A stretch of 64,000 nucleotides of DNA from Microbacterium sp. SORGH_AS_0862 (GCF_030818795.1 NZ_JAUTAY010000001.1:3348001-3412000), one strand, 5' to 3'; positions 53,542 through 63,105 are shown, counted from the stretch's first letter. Numbers and translations: made by a program. The notes: generated from the sequence alone by a model not told the origin.

Positions 53542-55101
53542 TCAGACGCCGGAGGCGACCTCGGCGGCGGCGCGCGACGCGCGGATGGGGTGCCCCTGCG
53601 TCGTCAGGCACCGCCCGCCCGCGAGGTCCCACTTCCAATCGTGAAGGCTGCACGTCAGCACGCCGTCCTCGATCTTGCCGGTCTTCGTCAGGTCCGCGCG
53701 CAGATGCGGGCACCGGCGCTGCACGACCCAGTCACCCAGTTGGGTGTCCTCAGTCTGATCGGACTGCTCGGCGTACCAGTTCTCCACGTACTCGATGCGG
53801 TCGCGTGAGAGGCACTTCAGGAACGTGGTGAGGAACTCGTTGAACTTGCCGCTTCGTCCGACCTCGAACTGCATAGACAGGAAGATGGAGTTCGACCAGT
53901 CGATCTCATGGTCGGCGATGTTCGTGGACACGAGGTCGGCCGGGATCGTGTACCAGTAGATGCACTCCTCCCCCGCGTACTCGCGGACCTTCGCCTTCGG
54001 GAAGTCGACCACCATGTCCAGGTCCCCGATGCGGAACCGGACATTGCCGCCGACACCGTTGCGGATCGTGCGGGCACGACGCAGCAGCGGTTCCCACCAT
54101 TCCTTGATGGCGGCCAGCATCTCGGCCGGCGCCAGCACGTCCGCGCGGGTCGCCTCCTCGTCGCGGATCTCCTGCTGACGGCTGTCTCGCTGCTCGGCGA
54201 GGTAGGCCCACTTGTCGGCGAAGATGCGTTCGATCTCGGCATCGGTATAGAGGGTCTGCGTGACCTCGATCGCCCCGTTGTCGAGGTCGACCTGCGTGCC
54301 GGGCACGAAAAGGTAGCCCTTCTGCTCGGGACGGAGCTCGGCCATGTGCGCCAAGAACTCGCTCTGGTCCGTGAAGATCGAGTCGTTCTCGAGACCGAGG
54401 CCGTTGTAGCGGAACAGTTCCTCGCGCAGGAACATCGGCGGTCCGGCCATCGGGAACACGTGCTCGGCGTCGACCTTCTCGATGTAGTACATCGCGCGCT
54501 TGTTCTGCGCGTCGCGCTTCAGCTGTGCGAAGTTCTGCTTCGCGTCCTGCGGCAGGTCGTAGACCATCGGCCACCAGATCGCCCCCGAGACCTGGGTGAA
54601 GTAGGCATCGGGCTTGGAGAACGCCAGCAGCTTCTCGAGATCGAGCGGGTGCGAGTCGTTCTGGTTCAGCACGGAGGCCGTTCCATCATCGACGCTCAGG
54701 GACGAGTCCCCGATGGGGCCGTCGCTCGGCGCGCGCAGCGGGGTCACCATGACGGCGAGCTTGCCGTACTGCAGCGGAACGCCGGACTGCGTGTAGACGA
54801 TGTTCTCGTAGCCGAGAGCGCGCAGATCCTGCTCCAGATCGTCCGTCGGGTAATCGGGCAGGAGCACGGGGATGTCGGAGCGCACGTACTTCTTCAGCAG
54901 CCGCGGATCGAAGTGATCGCGATGACGGTGCGAGATGTAGAGGAAGTCCGCCTGACCGAAACGCTCCCAATCGAGCCCGCGGTTGTCGGGGAACGGGAAC
55001 CACGACCCGAAGAACGAGGGTCCGATGACGGGATCGCAGAGGATGCTGCCGCCCGCCGTTTCGATGAACATGCCCGCGTGGCCGAGACCCGTGATGCGCA
55101 T
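53542..55101 (-). CDS. MBL-fold hydrolase with C-terminal Rieske domain
   Basis: The 519-residue protein has an N-terminal metallo-beta-lactamase-like domain with HRHRDHFD at residues 58-65, matching HxHxDH. Its C-terminal Rieske domain binds a 2Fe-2S cluster through C464 and H466 (CPH) and C484 and H487 (CSLH). A long middle region (about residues 250-440) joins them. The pairing recalls vertebrate CMP-N-acetylneuraminate hydroxylase, but there the Rieske domain is N-terminal. Substrate and partner are unknown. AAAGGA lies 7 nt before the ATG. The frame is open further up but without family sequence. Confidence 0.82.
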   Translation of the reverse strand: MRITGLGHAGMFIETAGGSILCDPVIGPSFFGSWFPFPDNRGLDWERFGQADFLYISHRHRDHFDPRLLKKYVRSDIPVLLPDYPTDDLEQDLRALGYENIVYTQSGVPLQYGKLAVMVTPLRAPSDGPIGDSSLSVDDGTASVLNQNDSHPLDLEKLLAFSKPDAYFTQVSGAIWWPMVYDLPQDAKQNFAQLKRDAQNKRAMYYIEKVDAEHVFPMAGPPMFLREELFRYNGLGLENDSIFTDQSEFLAHMAELRPEQKGYLFVPGTQVDLDNGAIEVTQTLYTDAEIERIFADKWAYLAEQRDSRQQEIRDEEATRADVLAPAEMLAAIKEWWEPLLRRARTIRNGVGGNVRFRIGDLDMVVDFPKAKVREYAGEECIYWYTIPADLVSTNIADHEIDWSNSIFLSMQFEVGRSGKFNEFLTTFLKCLSRDRIEYVENWYAEQSDQTEDTQLGDWVVQRRCPHLRADLTKTGKIEDGVLTCSLHDWKWDLAGGRCLTTQGHPIRASRAAAEVASGV

Positions 55102-55201
55102 AGAAGAGTCCTTTCCGCGTTCGAGTCTAGGCAGCGGCAGCTGTGTGTCCCGTCCGCACCGCCGACGCCGCCTCGCTCGCGTTCGGGCAGGCGGCCCCGC
55201 G

Positions 55202-55612
55202 TCAGGCCGAGCGGGCGATGCGCGCGAGCACGCCGTGAACGAACGACCCGGCTTCGTCGGTCGAGTACTCCTTCGCGAGCTCCACGGCTTCGTCGATGGC
55301 GACCGCGACCGGAACCTCGTCGTTGAAGACGGCCTCCCAGACGCCGATGCGCAAAACCGCACGGTCGACCGCCGGCATCCGCTCGATCTTCCAATCGCGG
55401 GCGTGCGTGACGATCTGCTCGTCAATCTCGTCCCGGTGGTCGATGACACCGTCGACGATGTCGCGAGCGTACAACCAGGAGCTCTGACGGTCGGGCTCGC
55501 CGGCGGCACGGGAAGCCTCTGCGGCGAGGATGGCCGCCGGGTCTTCGCCGCGGACGTCGGCCTGGAAAAGGATGTCGAGGGCGCGCTTACGCGCCTTGCT
55601 ACGAGCGCTCAC
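55202..55612 (-). CDS. nusB: Transcription antitermination protein NusB
   Basis: The 136-residue all-helical protein binds boxA RNA with S10 and supports rRNA antitermination. It begins SARSKARKRALDILFQADVRG and has DRAVLRIGVWEAVFNDEVPV and AVELAKEYSTDEAGSFVHG. It lies 3 nt after efp, a pairing common in bacteria. Confidence 0.95.
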   Translation of the reverse strand: MSARSKARKRALDILFQADVRGEDPAAILAAEASRAAGEPDRQSSWLYARDIVDGVIDHRDEIDEQIVTHARDWKIERMPAVDRAVLRIGVWEAVFNDEVPVAVAIDEAVELAKEYSTDEAGSFVHGVLARIARSA

Positions 55613-55615
55613 CCG

Positions 55616-56176
55616 TCAGCTGACGCGACCGAGGTAGTCGCCCGTGCGCGTGTCGACCTTGACCTTCGTGCCCGTCTCGACGAACAGGGGCACCTGGATC
55701 TCGTGACCGGTCTCCACCGTCGCCTGCTTCGTTCCCGCCGATGAGCGGTCGCCCTGCAGACCGGGCTCGGTGTAGGTGATCTCGAGGACGACGGACGCGG
55801 GCAGCTCGATGTAGAGCGGGTTGCCGTCGTGCAGCGCGATCTGCACCTGCTGGTTCTCGAGCAGGTAGTTCGCCGCGTCGCCGACCGTCGCCGCGCCCAC
55901 CGTGATCTGGTCGTAGTCGGCGACGTCCATGAAGACGAAGCCTTCACCGTCGTTGTAGAGGTACGTGAAGTCGCGACGGTCGACGTTCTGGATGTCGACC
56001 TTGGCCCCGGCGTTGAACGTCTTGTCGACGACCTTGCCGGTCATGACGCTCTTCAACTTCGTGCGCACGAACGCGCCACCCTTGCCGGGCTTGACGTGCT
56101 GGAACTCCACGACGTTCCACAGCTGTCCGTCGATGCTGAGGACGACGCCGTTCTTGATGTCTGCGGTAGATGCCAT
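55616..56176 (-). CDS. efp: Elongation factor P
   Basis: The 186-residue three-domain protein relieves ribosome stalling at proline runs. The tip loop of domain I reads [15 protein letters not shown], keeping the Lys usual at this position. The domain II/III signature ends in [13 protein letters not shown]. nusB follows at once on the same strand. The upstream gap of about 130 bp to the next gene should hold the promoter. Confidence 0.96.
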   Translation of the reverse strand: MASTADIKNGVVLSIDGQLWNVVEFQHVKPGKGGAFVRTKLKSVMTGKVVDKTFNAGAKVDIQNVDRRDFTYLYNDGEGFVFMDVADYDQITVGAATVGDAANYLLENQQVQIALHDGNPLYIELPASVVLEITYTEPGLQGDRSSAGTKQATVETGHEIQVPLFVETGTKVKVDTRTGDYLGRVS

Positions 56177-56306
56177 GGGGGTGGAGGTTCCGTTCGTCGT
56201 GAGATCTGCGGGCCTGTCGCATCAGGCGACGACCCAGCGACCCATCTTACGGGATGCTCGCCGGCCCCGCCGGGCGCACGATGACGCGGCGGGGGCGGCG
56301 GCGGCG

Positions 56307-57161
56307 TCATGCGTACCGATAGAAGCCCTCGCCGGTGGCGACACCCAGCTTGCCCTGGTCGATGTAGTTCTCCTTCAACCAGGCGGCCAGCGCCTGATCC
56401 CCCGTGCTCGAGTGCGTGAGGATGTTGTACGGCGTGTTCAGCCCGATGACGTCGAGCATCTGCAGCGGCCCCATGGGGGCGCCGGTGGCGATGCGCCACG
56501 TCTTGTCGATGTCGGCGACGGAGGCGTATCCGCCCGCTGCGAGTCCCATGCCGGCGTTGAGCAGCGGGACGAGGAGCGAGTTGAGCACGTAGCCCGCCTT
56601 CTCCTTGCGGATGGCGATCGGCACCATGCCGATGGCGTCGGCGAAGTGCATCACCGCGTCGAACACTTCGGGGGCGGTGCGCTCGGTCCCCATGACCTCG
56701 CCGGTGTTGAACTTCCACACGCGGTTCGCGAAATGGAGCGCGAGGAAGCGATCGGCCCGCCCCGTGAACTCGACGATGTCGGACGGCAGGAGCGTGGAGG
56801 AATTGGTCGCGAAGATCGTGTTCTCGTTCGCGAGTTCGGCGAGCCGCGAGTACACCTCGCGCTTCAGCTCGAGCACCTCGGGAACGGCCTCGATGACGAG
56901 GTCGACCTTCGCCGCGTCGGCAAGACTGCTGGTGAGCGTCACGCGCGCCAGCGCATCCTCGACACGCGTTCCCTCGGCAGCGCCCGGCACCTCGGCGCGG
57001 TAGGTGGCAGCGAGGCGTTCGAATCGCTCGCGCGCACCCACGAGTGCCTCGTCGTCGATGTCGTACGCCACGACGGGGAACCCGCTGTATGCGCTCTGAA
57101 ACGCGATCTGCGATCCCAGAACACCTGTTCCGAGAACCGCGACGGTCGTGATGTCAGTCAT
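56307..57161 (-). CDS. 3-hydroxyacyl-CoA dehydrogenase (3-hydroxybutyryl-CoA dehydrogenase type)
   Basis: The 284-residue protein has an N-terminal NAD-binding domain (VAVLGTGVLGSQIAFQSAYSG) and a C-terminal helical domain. The catalytic His lies in FLALHFANRVWKFNTGEVM; the motif is usually HFFNP, so this is a variant. It would oxidise 3-hydroxyacyl-CoA in fatty acid or related catabolism. The ATG has AGGAGGAAGAG upstream. It follows a TetR gene by 33 nt on the same strand, so that regulator probably controls it. Confidence 0.88.
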   Translation of the reverse strand: MTDITTVAVLGTGVLGSQIAFQSAYSGFPVVAYDIDDEALVGARERFERLAATYRAEVPGAAEGTRVEDALARVTLTSSLADAAKVDLVIEAVPEVLELKREVYSRLAELANENTIFATNSSTLLPSDIVEFTGRADRFLALHFANRVWKFNTGEVMGTERTAPEVFDAVMHFADAIGMVPIAIRKEKAGYVLNSLLVPLLNAGMGLAAGGYASVADIDKTWRIATGAPMGPLQMLDVIGLNTPYNILTHSSTGDQALAAWLKENYIDQGKLGVATGEGFYRYA

Positions 57162-57194
57162 GATCTCTTCCTCCTGACGGGGATCCCCCGTCGC

Positions 57195-57818
57195 TCACTT
57201 CGCGGTCGGGTCGGCCGCGGTATCAGCCGCGCCGGCACGGTAGCCGGCGACGATCAGCGCGATCTGCCTGGGCAGGTCGGTGGTGTCGAAGCGCACTTCG
57301 CCCCTGGGCCGGACGAGCACGATATGCGCGCAGGCGAAGATCGCGCGGGCCGCACTGCGGGCCGACGCGCTCTCCTTGCCGCCGGAGAGAATCCGGGCGA
57401 TGCCGTCCTCCAGTTCCGCGACCACCGCCAAGCCGTCGGCGCGGTGGGGCTCGTTCGCGTCGCCGAACATGAGCTCCCGCTGGTACACGGCCGCATCGGC
57501 GGCGTGCTGCGCCGCCGTGTCGAAGAGCGGGGTCAGGGCGGCATGCACGGCCGCTGTCGCGTCCGGCACCGACCGGGCCGCCTCCAGTCCGCGGCGCACG
57601 GCGTGGCGGACGTCCTCGTTGCGCACCATGAGCAGCAGCTCCGCCTTGGTGGCGGCGTAGCGGAACACCGTGCCCACGGCGACATCGGCGCGATCCGCCA
57701 CCTGCTGAGTGGTCACGCGCGCGTAGCCGAACTCGTCGAACAGATCACGCGCGGCAGCGAAGATGCGCTCCCGCTTCAGCTGCTTTCCGCGCTCCCGGCG
57801 TCCCTCTTCATCGGCCAC
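57195..57818 (-). CDS. TetR/AcrR family regulator
   Basis: The 207-residue protein has an N-terminal helix-turn-helix (RERIFAAARDLFDEFGYARVTTQQVADRADVAVGTVFRYAATK) and a helical ligand domain. It heads a two-gene transcript with the 3-hydroxyacyl-CoA dehydrogenase, which suggests an acyl-CoA-type ligand (inference). The start is a GTG at 57818. Two palindromic 12-bp boxes lie directly before it and probably mediate autorepression. Confidence 0.9.
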   Translation of the reverse strand: MADEEGRRERGKQLKRERIFAAARDLFDEFGYARVTTQQVADRADVAVGTVFRYAATKAELLLMVRNEDVRHAVRRGLEAARSVPDATAAVHAALTPLFDTAAQHAADAAVYQRELMFGDANEPHRADGLAVVAELEDGIARILSGGKESASARSAARAIFACAHIVLVRPRGEVRFDTTDLPRQIALIVAGYRAGAADTAADPTAK

Positions 57819-57821
57819 GAA

Positions 57822-57849
57822 TGAGTCAACTCAAAAGTGAGTCGACTCA
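57822..57849. promoter_or_regulatory. Double palindrome operator upstream of the TetR gene
   Basis: TGAGTCAACTCA (57822-57833) and TGAGTCGACTCA (57838-57849) are two near-identical 12-bp palindromes 4 nt apart. They start 3 bp upstream of the TetR start codon, where a TetR dimer pair would block transcription. aroQ ends 22 nt beyond. Confidence 0.75.
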
Positions 57850-57871
57850 TTCCCATTCGCAAAGAGGTTGT

Positions 57872-58330
57872 TCACCCATCCGACTGCCCGGCGATCACCC
57901 GGATGAGGCGATCCACCGCCGTCGCATAGCCCTGCACGCCCTCGCCGACGACGTGCACGATCGCGACGTCCCGGACGTACGAGTGGTGTCGGAAGTCCTC
58001 ACGCGTCATGACATCCGAGATGTGGACCTCCGCGACAGGGAGCGAGACACCGCTCAGAGCGTCGCGCAGCACGACGGAGGTGTGGGTGAGACCGCCCGGG
58101 TTGATCACGATCCCCGCGCAGTCCTCCCGCGCGGCATGGATCGCATCGAGCAGGACGCCCTCATGGTTGCTCTGCACGGCGCGCAGCTGGAAACCGTGCG
58201 CACGCGCGGCCTCCGACGCGATGCGCTCGACGTCCGCGAGCGTCTCCGTCCCGTAGATGTCGGGCTCACGCGTCCCGAGCAGATTCAGATTGGGGCCGTT
58301 GACGAGCAGAAGACGACGTGGGGCGGTCAC
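57872..58330 (-). CDS. aroQ: 3-dehydroquinate dehydratase, type II
   Basis: The 152-residue enzyme interconverts 3-dehydroquinate and 3-dehydroshikimate. It has the type II signature LLLVNGPNLNLLGTREPDIYG with the catalytic Tyr, VQSNHEGVLLDAIH, INPGGLTHTSV and EVHISD. The start overlaps the end of the QsuB-like gene by 4 bp, so it is the last gene of a catabolic operon, like QsuC in Corynebacterium glutamicum. A role in quinate use is inferred from the neighbours. Confidence 0.94.
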   Translation of the reverse strand: MTAPRRLLLVNGPNLNLLGTREPDIYGTETLADVERIASEAARAHGFQLRAVQSNHEGVLLDAIHAAREDCAGIVINPGGLTHTSVVLRDALSGVSLPVAEVHISDVMTREDFRHHSYVRDVAIVHVVGEGVQGYATAVDRLIRVIAGQSDG

Positions 58331-60151
58331 TCGAGCACGCTACCAGTCGACGGCAGTGCGCTCTGCGCTGCCAAACGCACCGGCGCAGTACCGGCGCCGT
58401 AGCCGTCGTAGGCGCCGATGCGTTGGACGAACTCGAAGAACACGTGACCGATGGTCCCGGTGTAGAAGTGCACATACTCGCCGTCCGCATCGCGGTCGTA
58501 AGCGAGGTGCAGGCGGCGCAGCTCGGCGACGCGCTCCTCGCTCAGACCGAAGCGCGCAGCGAGATCGTCGTAATAGTTCTGCGGCATCGAGAGCAGGTCC
58601 GTGCCCGCTTGCCTCATCCGCTCCGCGAGCGCCGCCGCGTCCCGACAGGCGAACGCGACATGCTGTCCCGGCGCCGCGGTCGATGCTCGCGGGAGGCGCG
58701 ACGTTCAGCGGGAGGCGCACCGCGCGGTCCCCCGTGCTGAGCACGCGGGAACGCACCAGCCCCTCCGGTCCGGGGACATCCGTGGTTGCGACGACCCGCA
58801 TCCCGACGAGAGCGCGATGGAACAGAACCGCGTCCTCCACCACCTGCCAGTCCACCGTGAGGCTGAGATGGTCGACCGACTCGACCTCGTCGGCGCCGCT
58901 TCCCGCACCGTGTTCGAACTCCGCCACCCACGCCGGCTCGCCTACCTGCGCCGCGGCCCAGTAGACCTCCGTCCCATCGGGCGCGATGGCCGCATCGAGG
59001 CGCTGCTCGCTCGCGTAGGTCCGGCGGTAGGGACGGACGACGCCGAACTCGCTCGCACGCCGGGAGAGAGCGTCCGGGTCCTCGACCAAGATCCCCAGGG
59101 CACTCACATGCGGCGTCTGACCGCGCGCGTGCTGCTCGTTGAGGACGACACGCGCCTCGCCGGCCGCCCAGAGCGTGACGGGCTTCGTCCGATGGCGGCC
59201 GCGTGACGCGAAACCCGCCCGCTCGAGCAGCGCCTCCACCTCCGACGTGTCGTCCGCCTTGATCTCGATGAAGTCGACACCACGTGTGCGGCCGGGATCC
59301 GGCAGAGCGGACACGAGCATCTCCGGCACGTCGACGCCCGCACGGGCGACCGCGTCCTCGAGGTACCGCAGCGACCGTCGCGCGTGCCGCGCCGTGACCT
59401 CGACCGGCGTCTGGCGGAACGTGTCGTTGAACACCTCCAAGGACAGTGGGCCGCGGTAGCCGGCGCGAAGCACTCGCCGGACGAAGTCGACCAGATCGAA
59501 GCTGCCCTCGCCCGGGAACAGGCGGTGGTGACGGCTCCACGACAGGACGTCCATCGAGAGTGACGGGGCGTCCGCGAGTTGGAGGAAGAAGATCCGATCA
59601 CCCGGTATGGACTCGATCGCCTGCGTGTCATGCCCCCGGGAGAGGATGTGGAACGAGTCGAGACACACGCCGACGCTCGGGTGCGCGGCGAGCTCGACCA
59701 CCCTCCAGGCCCGGCGGTAGTCATCGATGTAGCGCCCCCAGGCGAGCGCCTCGAAGGCGATGCGAACGCCGTGGCGCGCTGCCGCCTCACCCAGGCGACG
59801 CAGTTGGGAGGCGCTCACCGCGTCATCGTCGATCGTCGCCGTGGCGACGTTGCTGCAGCACAGCACCGTGCCGTTCCCGAGCCGGGCCATGATCGAGAAC
59901 TTCGCCTCCGCCCGGCGGAGCACGTCGACGAAGAGGTCTTCCGTGACGCCTTCGACGTCGCGCATGGGCTGGTAGAGATCCAGCGTCAGTCCGAGCCGCT
60001 CTGCCAGCGCGCGGATCTCCTCGGGGGACTCCGCTGCGGCGACCAGATCGGGCTCGAAGACCTCCACGCCGTCGAAGCCGGCCGCGGCCGCCGCCCGAAG
60101 CTTGTCCACCAGTGTCCCGCTGAGGCACACGGTGGCGATCGACGTTCTCAT
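58327..60151 (-). pseudogene. qsuB: 3-dehydroshikimate dehydratase (QsuB-like), reading frame broken by a 1-nt insertion
   Basis: The mended product has 607 residues, close to C. glutamicum QsuB. An N-terminal sugar-isomerase-like TIM barrel (residues 1 to about 270, with FEALAWGRYIDD and GVCLDSFHIL) is the dehydratase making protocatechuate. A C-terminal hydroxyphenylpyruvate dioxygenase-like part follows, with ESVDHLSLTV and VDFIEIK. The first frame ends in sense at LPLNVAPPAS. The other resumes at STAAPGQHVAFACRD and ends with FFEFVQRIGAYDGYG. The extra base is near 58683-58688. The ATG overlaps the stop of the MBL-fold gene, and the end overlaps aroQ. Confidence 0.85.
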
Positions 60152-60966
60152 CACTCCCCCACCACGGCCACATCGATCGCCGTGCCATCGAGCCGGGGAT
60201 GGCGCGCGAACACGGCGGGGTCGTGTCCCGGAAGCACGACCGGCAGCTCCCCTGCGAGGTCGGCGATGCGGTCGAAGGCCGCGTACATCCCGGGCACGTC
60301 GTGGAGGATCGCGAAGGGCCGATCCACCTCGATGTTCTCGTAGTAGTGGCTCGCGTCGGATGCGATGACCACCACGCCGGCGGGCGTGATCACTCGGACC
60401 ACCTGCATGCCCGGGGTATGCCCGCCCACCAGATGCACGCTCACGCCCGGAGCGATCTCGCGGTCGCCGTCCTCGAGCACGACGCGCCCGCCGCACGCGC
60501 CGGCGCGGAGGCGCGCACGGTCGTCGGGGTCCGAGAGCCAGCTCTCCCTGTGATTGCGCCGCGCGATATCACCCTCCCAGTACTCGAGCTCGGCACGCTG
60601 CAGATGTATGGACGCCCCCTCGAAGTCCCCCACCGTGCCGACATGGTCGTAGTGGAGGTGTGTGAGCACCACCGCATCCACCTCGGGCGCCGCGACGCCC
60701 AGATCGCGCATCAGGTCCGCGGGAGATCCCACGTAGTCGATCCCGTCGGCGGCCGCCGCACGTTCGGGACTGATGCCGGCATCGACGAGGATCGTGCGGG
60801 CCGCCGAACGCAGGACCCACACGTAGTAGGCCGTCGCGTGTTCCTCGTCGTATCGCGGCGTCCAGTGATGGAAGTGCTGCGCCCGGACACCCTCGCGCGA
60901 CGCGTAGCGCACGGCGTAGACCACGTACTCGTCCTCGGACGCGCTCGGGCGCAGCACCGCACTCAT
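60151..60966 (-). CDS. MBL-fold metallo-hydrolase, N-acyl homoserine lactonase-like
   Basis: The 271-residue protein is a metallo-beta-lactamase-fold enzyme with the zinc motif THLHYDHVG (H103, H105, D107, H108). The later metal ligands lie in VGGHTPGM, SDASHY and LPGHDP. The overall pattern resembles AttM/AiiA-type lactonases. Set between a transporter gene and the QsuB-like gene with 4- and 1-bp overlaps, it more likely opens a lactone or ester related to quinate or shikimate than a quorum signal. That is inference. Confidence 0.87.
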   Translation of the reverse strand: MSAVLRPSASEDEYVVYAVRYASREGVRAQHFHHWTPRYDEEHATAYYVWVLRSAARTILVDAGISPERAAAADGIDYVGSPADLMRDLGVAAPEVDAVVLTHLHYDHVGTVGDFEGASIHLQRAELEYWEGDIARRNHRESWLSDPDDRARLRAGACGGRVVLEDGDREIAPGVSVHLVGGHTPGMQVVRVITPAGVVVIASDASHYYENIEVDRPFAILHDVPGMYAAFDRIADLAGELPVVLPGHDPAVFARHPRLDGTAIDVAVVGE

Positions 60967-62311
60967 CCCGCGTGCACCGCCTCGCGACGAGCGTCGGCCG
61001 CATCCGCGTCTCCGAGCTCCGACAGCGGGGTGCGGTAGGTCTCCTTGGCGGTGGCGATCGCAATGACGTTGATGACCACGCAACCGGCCGTGATCGCAGC
61101 GACAATGAGCCACGCCTGCTCAGACTGACCCGCCACGGCCGTCGCGATGGTCGGGCCAAGCCCGCGATGGCGAAGCCGATCTGTGTGCCCAGCGCGATTC
61201 CGGAGAGGCGGACCTTCGTGGGGAACCACTCGGCGTAGAACGCAGGCCACACGCCCGCTGTGGCGCTGTGGATCACGCCGAACATCAGGATGCCGACGAC
61301 GAAGATCCAGAGGTACGAACCCGCCGCGATCGCTCCGAGATAGCCGAAGATCAGCACCGCGCACCCGATCGAGCCGAACAGGAACACGGGCTTGCGTCCG
61401 ATCCGGTCGGCGAGGCGACCCCACAGCGGGATCGTGACGAGAGCGACGACGTTCGCCAAGACGCCCACCCAGAGCATCGCGGCACGGTCGAGCCCGATGT
61501 CGTTGGTCGCGTATGAGAGGGCGTAGACCGTGAAGATCGTGCTGACGGAGGCGATGACGGCCGCGCAGATCACCCGCAGCAGAGGCCGCCAGTGACGGCG
61601 CATCAGCACACCCAGCGGGGCCTGCGCGACGGCGCCCTCCGCCCGTTCGGCCAAGAACGCCGGGGTCTCCTCCAGGGTGCGCCGGATGATGAGCGCCGCA
61701 ACCACGACGACCGCGCTGAGCCAGAAGGGCAGTCGCCAGCCCCACGTGAGAAGCTGGTCGGTCGGCAGCAGGGCGACGGGGATGAACACACCGGTGGCGA
61801 GGATCTGCCCCGCCTGCGTTCCGCTCATGGTGAAGCTCGTGAAGTATGCCCGTCGGTCATCCGGCGCATGCTCGAGAGTCATCGAGTTCGCGCCCGACTG
61901 CTCGCCCCCCGCGGAGAACCCCTGCAGCAGACGCAGGATCACGAGGAAGACCGGCGCAGCGGCGCCGATCTGCTCGTACGTCGGGAGACATCCCACGACG
62001 AAGGTGGCGACCCCCATGAGCAGGACGGTGAGCACGAGGACGCGCTTGCGACCGAACCGGTCGCCCATGTGCCCGAGCACCAGAGCACCCAGCGGTCGCG
62101 CGAGATATCCGACCCCGAACGTGCCGATCGCCAACACGGTCGCGAGGATCGGATCGGAACCGCCGAAGAACACCTTTCCGAACACGAGCGCCGCGGCGGT
62201 CCCATAGATGAAGAAGTCGTAGTACTCGAGAGCACTTCCGATCCAGGCGGCCGTTGCCGCCTTTCGGGGGTTGCCTGCCGCGCGGACGGGCGTGTTCGGG
62301 TGGGTCGTCAT
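60963..62311 (-). pseudogene. MHS-family MFS transporter (ShiA-like), reading frame broken by a 1-nt deletion
   Basis: The mended product has 449 residues and 12 transmembrane helices. The metabolite:H+ symporter signature is clear: SALEYYDFFIYGTAAALVFG, then RPLGALVLGHMGDRFGRKR. The E. coli shikimate transporter ShiA belongs to this group. The frame shifts after QIGFAIAGL, near 61156, where one more base gives GPTIATAVAGQSEQAWLIV and a normal C-terminus at 60963. AAGGAG lies 9 nt before the ATG. It is the first gene of the island operon and divergent from a TetR gene. Shikimate or quinate as substrate is inferred from context. Confidence 0.85.
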
Positions 62312-62351
62312 CGACTGCTCCTTGTTCTCCACTTTGAGGACATTTGCGAAC

Positions 62352-62365
62352 GTACTAGTTAGTCC
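62352..62365. promoter_or_regulatory. Putative TetR operator, copy A (transporter/TetR divergent promoter)
   Basis: GTACTAGTTAGTCC lies between the divergent transporter and TetR genes, 41 nt upstream of the transporter start. A near copy occurs before the aroE-like gene (62352 and 63138, 11 of 14 bases the same). Confidence 0.6.
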
Positions 62366-62442
62366 ACTGGCATGGTGCACGTTTCGCCTCTCCCTGTCAA
62401 TCCCGCCCGCCATGGCCCGAGGGGCCCGGCGAACGCCTGCAC

Positions 62443-62448
62443 TACGCT
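62443..62448 (+). promoter_or_regulatory. Putative -10 box (TACGCT) for leaderless TetR gene
   Basis: TACGCT is followed by GACGTC and then the GTG at 62455. Confidence 0.45.
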
Positions 62449-62454
62449 GACGTC

Positions 62455-63105
62455 GTGACCACAAAGCCGACACGCGATGCCGAGCGCACGCGCATGGAGT
62501 TGTTGGCCGTGGCGACGGAGGTGTTCGCGGCCGAGGGCTTCTCGGGCGCTCGCGTCGACGTCATCGCCGAACGCACCCGCACGACGAAGCGGATGATCTA
62601 CTACTACTTCGGCGGCAAGGAGGGGCTCTACCGTGCGGTTCTCGAGGAGGCGTACCGCGGCATCCGCGACGCAGAGCAGACGCTCGACGTCGACGAAGAG
62701 GACCCCCTGCATGCGATACGTCGACTCGCCGAACTGACGTTCGATCACCACGTGGGTCACCAGGACTTCATCCGCCTCGTCGCCGTCGAGAACATCCACC
62801 GGGGCGAGCACATCACGCAGTTGCCCGCACTTCGCGAACTCTCGCAGCCGGCGGTCGACGTTCTCGAGCGCGTTCTCGAGCGCGGACGTGCGGCCGAGGT
62901 CTTCCGCGACGACGTCGATGCCCTGCAGGTGCACCTCATGATCAGCTCCTACTGCGTCTTCCAGATCGCCAACCGCCACACGTTCGGCTACCTCTTCGGC
63001 CTCGACTTCGAGGATCCACGACAGAGAGCACGCATGCGCGCCACCCTGGGCGACATCGTCGTCGGCTGGCTGACCGACGGTCCGGAACGGGTGCCACGCG
63101 GTTGA
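62455..63105 (+). CDS. TetR/AcrR family regulator of the quinate/shikimate island
   Basis: The 216-residue protein has an N-terminal helix-turn-helix (VFAAEGFSGARVDVIAERT, then KRMIYYYFGGKEGLY) and a helical C-terminal ligand domain. It is divergent from the transporter operon and 65 nt upstream of the aroE-like gene. Matching boxes lie in both gaps, so it probably controls both units, and a shikimate-pathway intermediate may be its ligand (inference). The GTG start has TACGCT 6 nt upstream. Confidence 0.9.
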   Translation: MTTKPTRDAERTRMELLAVATEVFAAEGFSGARVDVIAERTRTTKRMIYYYFGGKEGLYRAVLEEAYRGIRDAEQTLDVDEEDPLHAIRRLAELTFDHHVGHQDFIRLVAVENIHRGEHITQLPALRELSQPAVDVLERVLERGRAAEVFRDDVDALQVHLMISSYCVFQIANRHTFGYLFGLDFEDPRQRARMRATLGDIVVGWLTDGPERVPRG

